Shown here one piece after another: positions 6,542 to 8,302 of a stretch of DNA of 8,302 bases. This DNA comes from Puniceicoccales bacterium (GTDB taxonomy: Bacteria > Verrucomicrobiota > Verrucomicrobiia > Opitutales > LL51), in NCBI GenBank assembly GCA_031276935.1, contig JAISMD010000015.1:1-8302 (forward strand), read 5' to 3'. The notes below the pieces were generated by a model. It saw only the letters and a program-made list of their open reading frames with translations. It was not told where the DNA came from and made no database searches. Numbering within the stretch: the first letter of the stretch is position 1; each line of letters opens with the position of its first letter. Made by a program: the position numbers and the translations under genes.

Positions 6542-6888
6542 GGGTTTTGGTCCGGGATAAATTCGACGTTTTTTAGGGCAAAGGGTGGTGTACAGACCAC
6601 CAGTAGGCGGACGAATTTTGCACGAATGGTATGTGTTTTTTCCGGAGAAATGACGTAAACGTCCTTTGGGGAGAGTTTAAGGATATCATCACCGAAGTCG
6701 ATTTCGCAGGAACCTTCCAGGACGTAGAACATTTCATAGAATCCATGGTTGATCTTTCGCGGATACTGTCCGTCCGAAATCTTAACCACCGCACAATCCA
6801 ACGGAAACGGGTTATTTTCAGAAAAATATTCACCGACTTCGATGCCGGGTAAAAGTTTTACGCAATCGATATGGCGGGCCGTTTCCAT
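6538..6888 (-). CDS. Small cupin-fold protein of unknown function
   Basis: A 116-residue single-domain protein with a cupin-like beta-barrel pattern; I do not recognise a named family or substrate. Cupin motif 1 fits as [13 protein letters not shown] (47-59), with H48, E52 and G59 in the right spacing, but the first His of the usual HxH is Ile46. Motif 2 fits as [17 protein letters not shown] (72-88), with H86 as the last ligand. A metal site with three ligands (H48, E52, H86) is possible. No signal peptide or membrane segment is visible, so it is probably cytoplasmic. Its ATG lies 4 bp after the ffh stop and its stop overlaps the yidD start, so it is firmly inside the cluster. Roles in sugar-nucleotide modification, small-molecule sensing or metal-dependent catalysis are all possible and undecided. 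Confidence 0.85.
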   Translation of the reverse strand: METARHIDCVKLLPGIEVGEYFSENNPFPLDCAVVKISDGQYPRKINHGFYEMFYVLEGSCEIDFGDDILKLSPKDVYVISPEKTHTIRAKFVRLLVVCTPPFALKNVEFIPDQNP

Positions 6889-6892
6889 GGCA

Positions 6893-8212
6893 TTACATTC
6901 CCAAAAGGGATTTCAAATTGGACTGGGGATTTTTCATTTTTTTCATCATGGTTTGCATTTGTTTAAAATTTTTAAGCAATTCGTTCACCGACTGTATCGG
7001 TAGACCACAACCCTTTGCGATCCTGAGACGACGGGAACCATCAATGATTTCCGGTTTAGCGCGTTCCTTAGCGGTCATGGAATGGATAATGGCTTCGCTT
7101 TGTTTCAATTTATCGTTGGCTTCGGGACCGATGTTCAAATGGTGCGTACCCGGTAAATGTTTGATCAGGGATTCCATGGAACCCATTTTCTGAATCGATT
7201 GTAATTGTTGGAGGAAATCATTGAAATCAAATTTCCCTTTTTTTAATTTTTTCTCAAATTCTTTGGCCTCTTTTTCATTGACCTGTTCCTGTGCTTTTTC
7301 CACGAGGGAGAGTACGTCGCCCATACCGAGAATGCGCTGTGCGATGCGGGATGGATGAAAAATTTCAAAGGCCTCCATCCGTTCCCCCGTACCCATATAG
7401 CGGATGGGTACCCCCGTAACCTCCTTCATCGACAGTGCGGCACCGGCACGGCTATCGCCGTCGAGTTTGGTCAGGATAATACCGGTCAGTGGAACCGCTC
7501 TGTGAAAGTCCTTGGCGACGTTGGCCGCTTCTTGTCCCAGGGCTCCGTCGGCGACGAGAAATACCTCATCGGGATGAACCTTTAGCGCAATATCTTTGAT
7601 TTCATCGATCAAGTATTCGTCTATTTGTAAGCGTCCCGCCGTATCGAAGAGGATCAAATCGTGATTATTTTTTTCTCCATGGCTAAGTCCGGCAAGGGCA
7701 ATGGCGGTGACGTTTTTCGAATCGCGCTCCGCATAGCAATCGATATTCGTTTGTTGGCAGAGGATTTCCAGTTGATTAATGGCTGCCGGACGATGGACGT
7801 CACAGGCGACGGCCAAGGGTTTGGCGTATTGGTTTTTATTTTTCAGGAAGTGGGCGAGCTTCACCGTTGAGGTCGTTTTCCCGGAACCATGGAGGCCGAC
7901 CATGAGGATTTTGAGTGGTTTTTTTGAACTCAATTCCGTGATTTTATCGTTCCCCAGGAGGACGCACATTTCGTCGAAAATAATTTTAACGAATTGCTGT
8001 TCCGGAGTAATATTTTGCAAAACCGTTTGGCCCAGGCATTGCTCTTTAACTCGCTGAATGAAATTATTGACGATGGAGAAATTGACATCCGCAGACAGTA
8101 AAGCCAAACGAATTTCCCTTAAAGCTTCCCCGATATTTTCTTCCGAAAGTTTTCCCAAACCCCGTAAATTCCTGAAAATATTACTGATTTTGTCGGTAAT
8201 GGATTCGAACAT
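6893..8212 (-). CDS. ffh: Signal recognition particle GTPase Ffh (SRP54)
   Basis: Protein subunit of the bacterial signal recognition particle. It binds 4.5S RNA and hydrophobic signal sequences and, with FtsY, delivers ribosomes to the Sec translocon. The 439 residues cover all three domains: N (1-95), G (96-300) and M (300-439). GTPase motifs: GLHGSGKTT (106-114), DVHRPAA (138-144), DTAGR (190-194), TKLDGD (248-253) and the GTGERMEAFEIF segment (274-285). ILGMGD (294-299) joins to the M domain, where SRRLRIAKGCG (393-403) is the RNA-binding helix and a methionine-rich tail ends in SLLGM. Position 108 is His where Gln is normal in the P-loop, and 140 is His where Tyr or Gln is common. The ATG at 8212 matches the family N-terminus; only a short GGA three bases upstream could act as a ribosome-binding site. 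It is the first gene of the cluster. Confidence 0.97.
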   Translation of the reverse strand: MFESITDKISNIFRNLRGLGKLSEENIGEALREIRLALLSADVNFSIVNNFIQRVKEQCLGQTVLQNITPEQQFVKIIFDEMCVLLGNDKITELSSKKPLKILMVGLHGSGKTTSTVKLAHFLKNKNQYAKPLAVACDVHRPAAINQLEILCQQTNIDCYAERDSKNVTAIALAGLSHGEKNNHDLILFDTAGRLQIDEYLIDEIKDIALKVHPDEVFLVADGALGQEAANVAKDFHRAVPLTGIILTKLDGDSRAGAALSMKEVTGVPIRYMGTGERMEAFEIFHPSRIAQRILGMGDVLSLVEKAQEQVNEKEAKEFEKKLKKGKFDFNDFLQQLQSIQKMGSMESLIKHLPGTHHLNIGPEANDKLKQSEAIIHSMTAKERAKPEIIDGSRRLRIAKGCGLPIQSVNELLKNFKQMQTMMKKMKNPQSNLKSLLGM

Positions 8213-8220
8213 AGTTCCAT

Positions 8221-8248
8221 TTCATAAAAGCAAAAAAAGGGGCGTCAA
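8221..8248 (-). promoter_or_regulatory. Candidate sigma-70 promoter of the ffh cluster
   Basis: On the minus strand TTGACG (8243-8248, 5 of 6 to consensus) is followed after 16 bases by TATGAA (8221-8226, 4 of 6). Only 8 bases separate the -10 from the ffh ATG, so transcription from it would start at or within a base or two of the start codon, giving a leaderless or nearly leaderless mRNA. The match is moderate, and the true promoter could lie further upstream, beyond the window. Confidence 0.35.
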
Positions 8249-8273
8249 ATCTTAAGCGTGGTTCGGATTCGCT

Positions 8274-8280
8274 GGGAGGA
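8274..8280 (+). promoter_or_regulatory. Strong Shine-Dalgarno-like site before a possible gene start
   Basis: GGGAGGA on the plus strand lies 8 bases before a GTG at 8289. It is the best ribosome-binding match in the window and lies in non-coding sequence upstream of ffh, which argues for a real divergent gene. Confidence 0.35.
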
Positions 8281-8288
8281 AAAATTCC

Positions 8289-8302
8289 GTGTCACATCGA
8301 AC
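8289..8302 (+). CDS. Possible start of a divergent gene, cut by the window end
   Basis: GTG TCA CAT CGA would encode M-S-H-R. Only four full codons are visible, so no function can be given. The support is the GGGAGGA site at good spacing and the divergent position relative to ffh. It could equally be chance sequence. Confidence 0.2.

Noticed and set aside
8058..8255. 65-residue plus-strand open frame at the ffh 5' end
   Set aside because: It is antisense to the Ffh N domain, which is strongly conserved; the antisense product has no motif.
1..8302. CRISPR arrays, transposons, prophage, tRNA/rRNA, toxin-antitoxin or defence systems
   Set aside because: There are no spaced direct repeats, transposase-like frames, RNA gene signatures or such protein families; nearly all sequence is accounted for by housekeeping genes.

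Overview
The window is a compact stretch of bacterial chromosome made almost entirely of housekeeping genes. I see no phage, transposon, CRISPR, toxin-antitoxin or defence genes, and no tRNA or rRNA. The coding set (leucyl-tRNA synthetase, Ffh, RsmI, HPF, UppS, CdsA, YidD) is universal in bacteria, so it does not fix the phylum. Several family signatures are off-consensus: CdsA has PGIGG and DLMD, and the Ffh P-loop has His where Gln is usual. Shine-Dalgarno sequences are mostly poor. Both would fit a lineage outside Proteobacteria and Firmicutes; a PVC-group (Verrucomicrobiota-like) bacterium is my guess from memory, held at low confidence.

Layout. 1-1840 (+): the 3' two thirds of leuS, cut by the window start. 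1841-1921: AT-rich convergent spacer. 1922-2683 (-): an SfsA-family protein. 2684-2874: spacer with an inverted repeat. 2875-3171 (-): a short ribosome hibernation factor (HPF/RaiA type) with a clear Shine-Dalgarno site. 3172-3254: a divergent regulatory region holding a 16-bp palindrome. 3255-4058 (+): an orphan, C-terminally short OppD/DppD-type ABC ATPase. Its 3' end overlaps the 3' end of the facing rsmI gene by 29 bp.

4030-8212 (-): a tight six-gene cluster, read in the order ffh, cupin protein, yidD, uppS, cdsA, rsmI. Most junctions overlap or lie within 4 bp (ffh/cupin 4 bp gap, cupin/yidD ATGA overlap, uppS/cdsA TAATG overlap, cdsA/rsmI 4 bp gap). Most internal starts lack a good Shine-Dalgarno site, which suggests coupled translation. 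A candidate promoter lies just upstream of ffh. At 8274-8302 there is a good ribosome-binding site followed by GTG, possibly the start of a divergent gene cut by the window edge.

The cluster joins envelope-building functions: SRP targeting of membrane proteins (Ffh), a membrane insertion aid (YidD), the undecaprenyl carrier for wall synthesis (UppS) and CDP-diacylglycerol for phospholipids (CdsA). An rRNA methyltransferase (RsmI) closes it. The only member of unknown role is the small cupin. I did not find a clearly new biological system here. The items most worth checking are the conservation of this cluster with its cupin, the antisense 3' overlap, and the apparently leaderless or Shine-Dalgarno-free starts.
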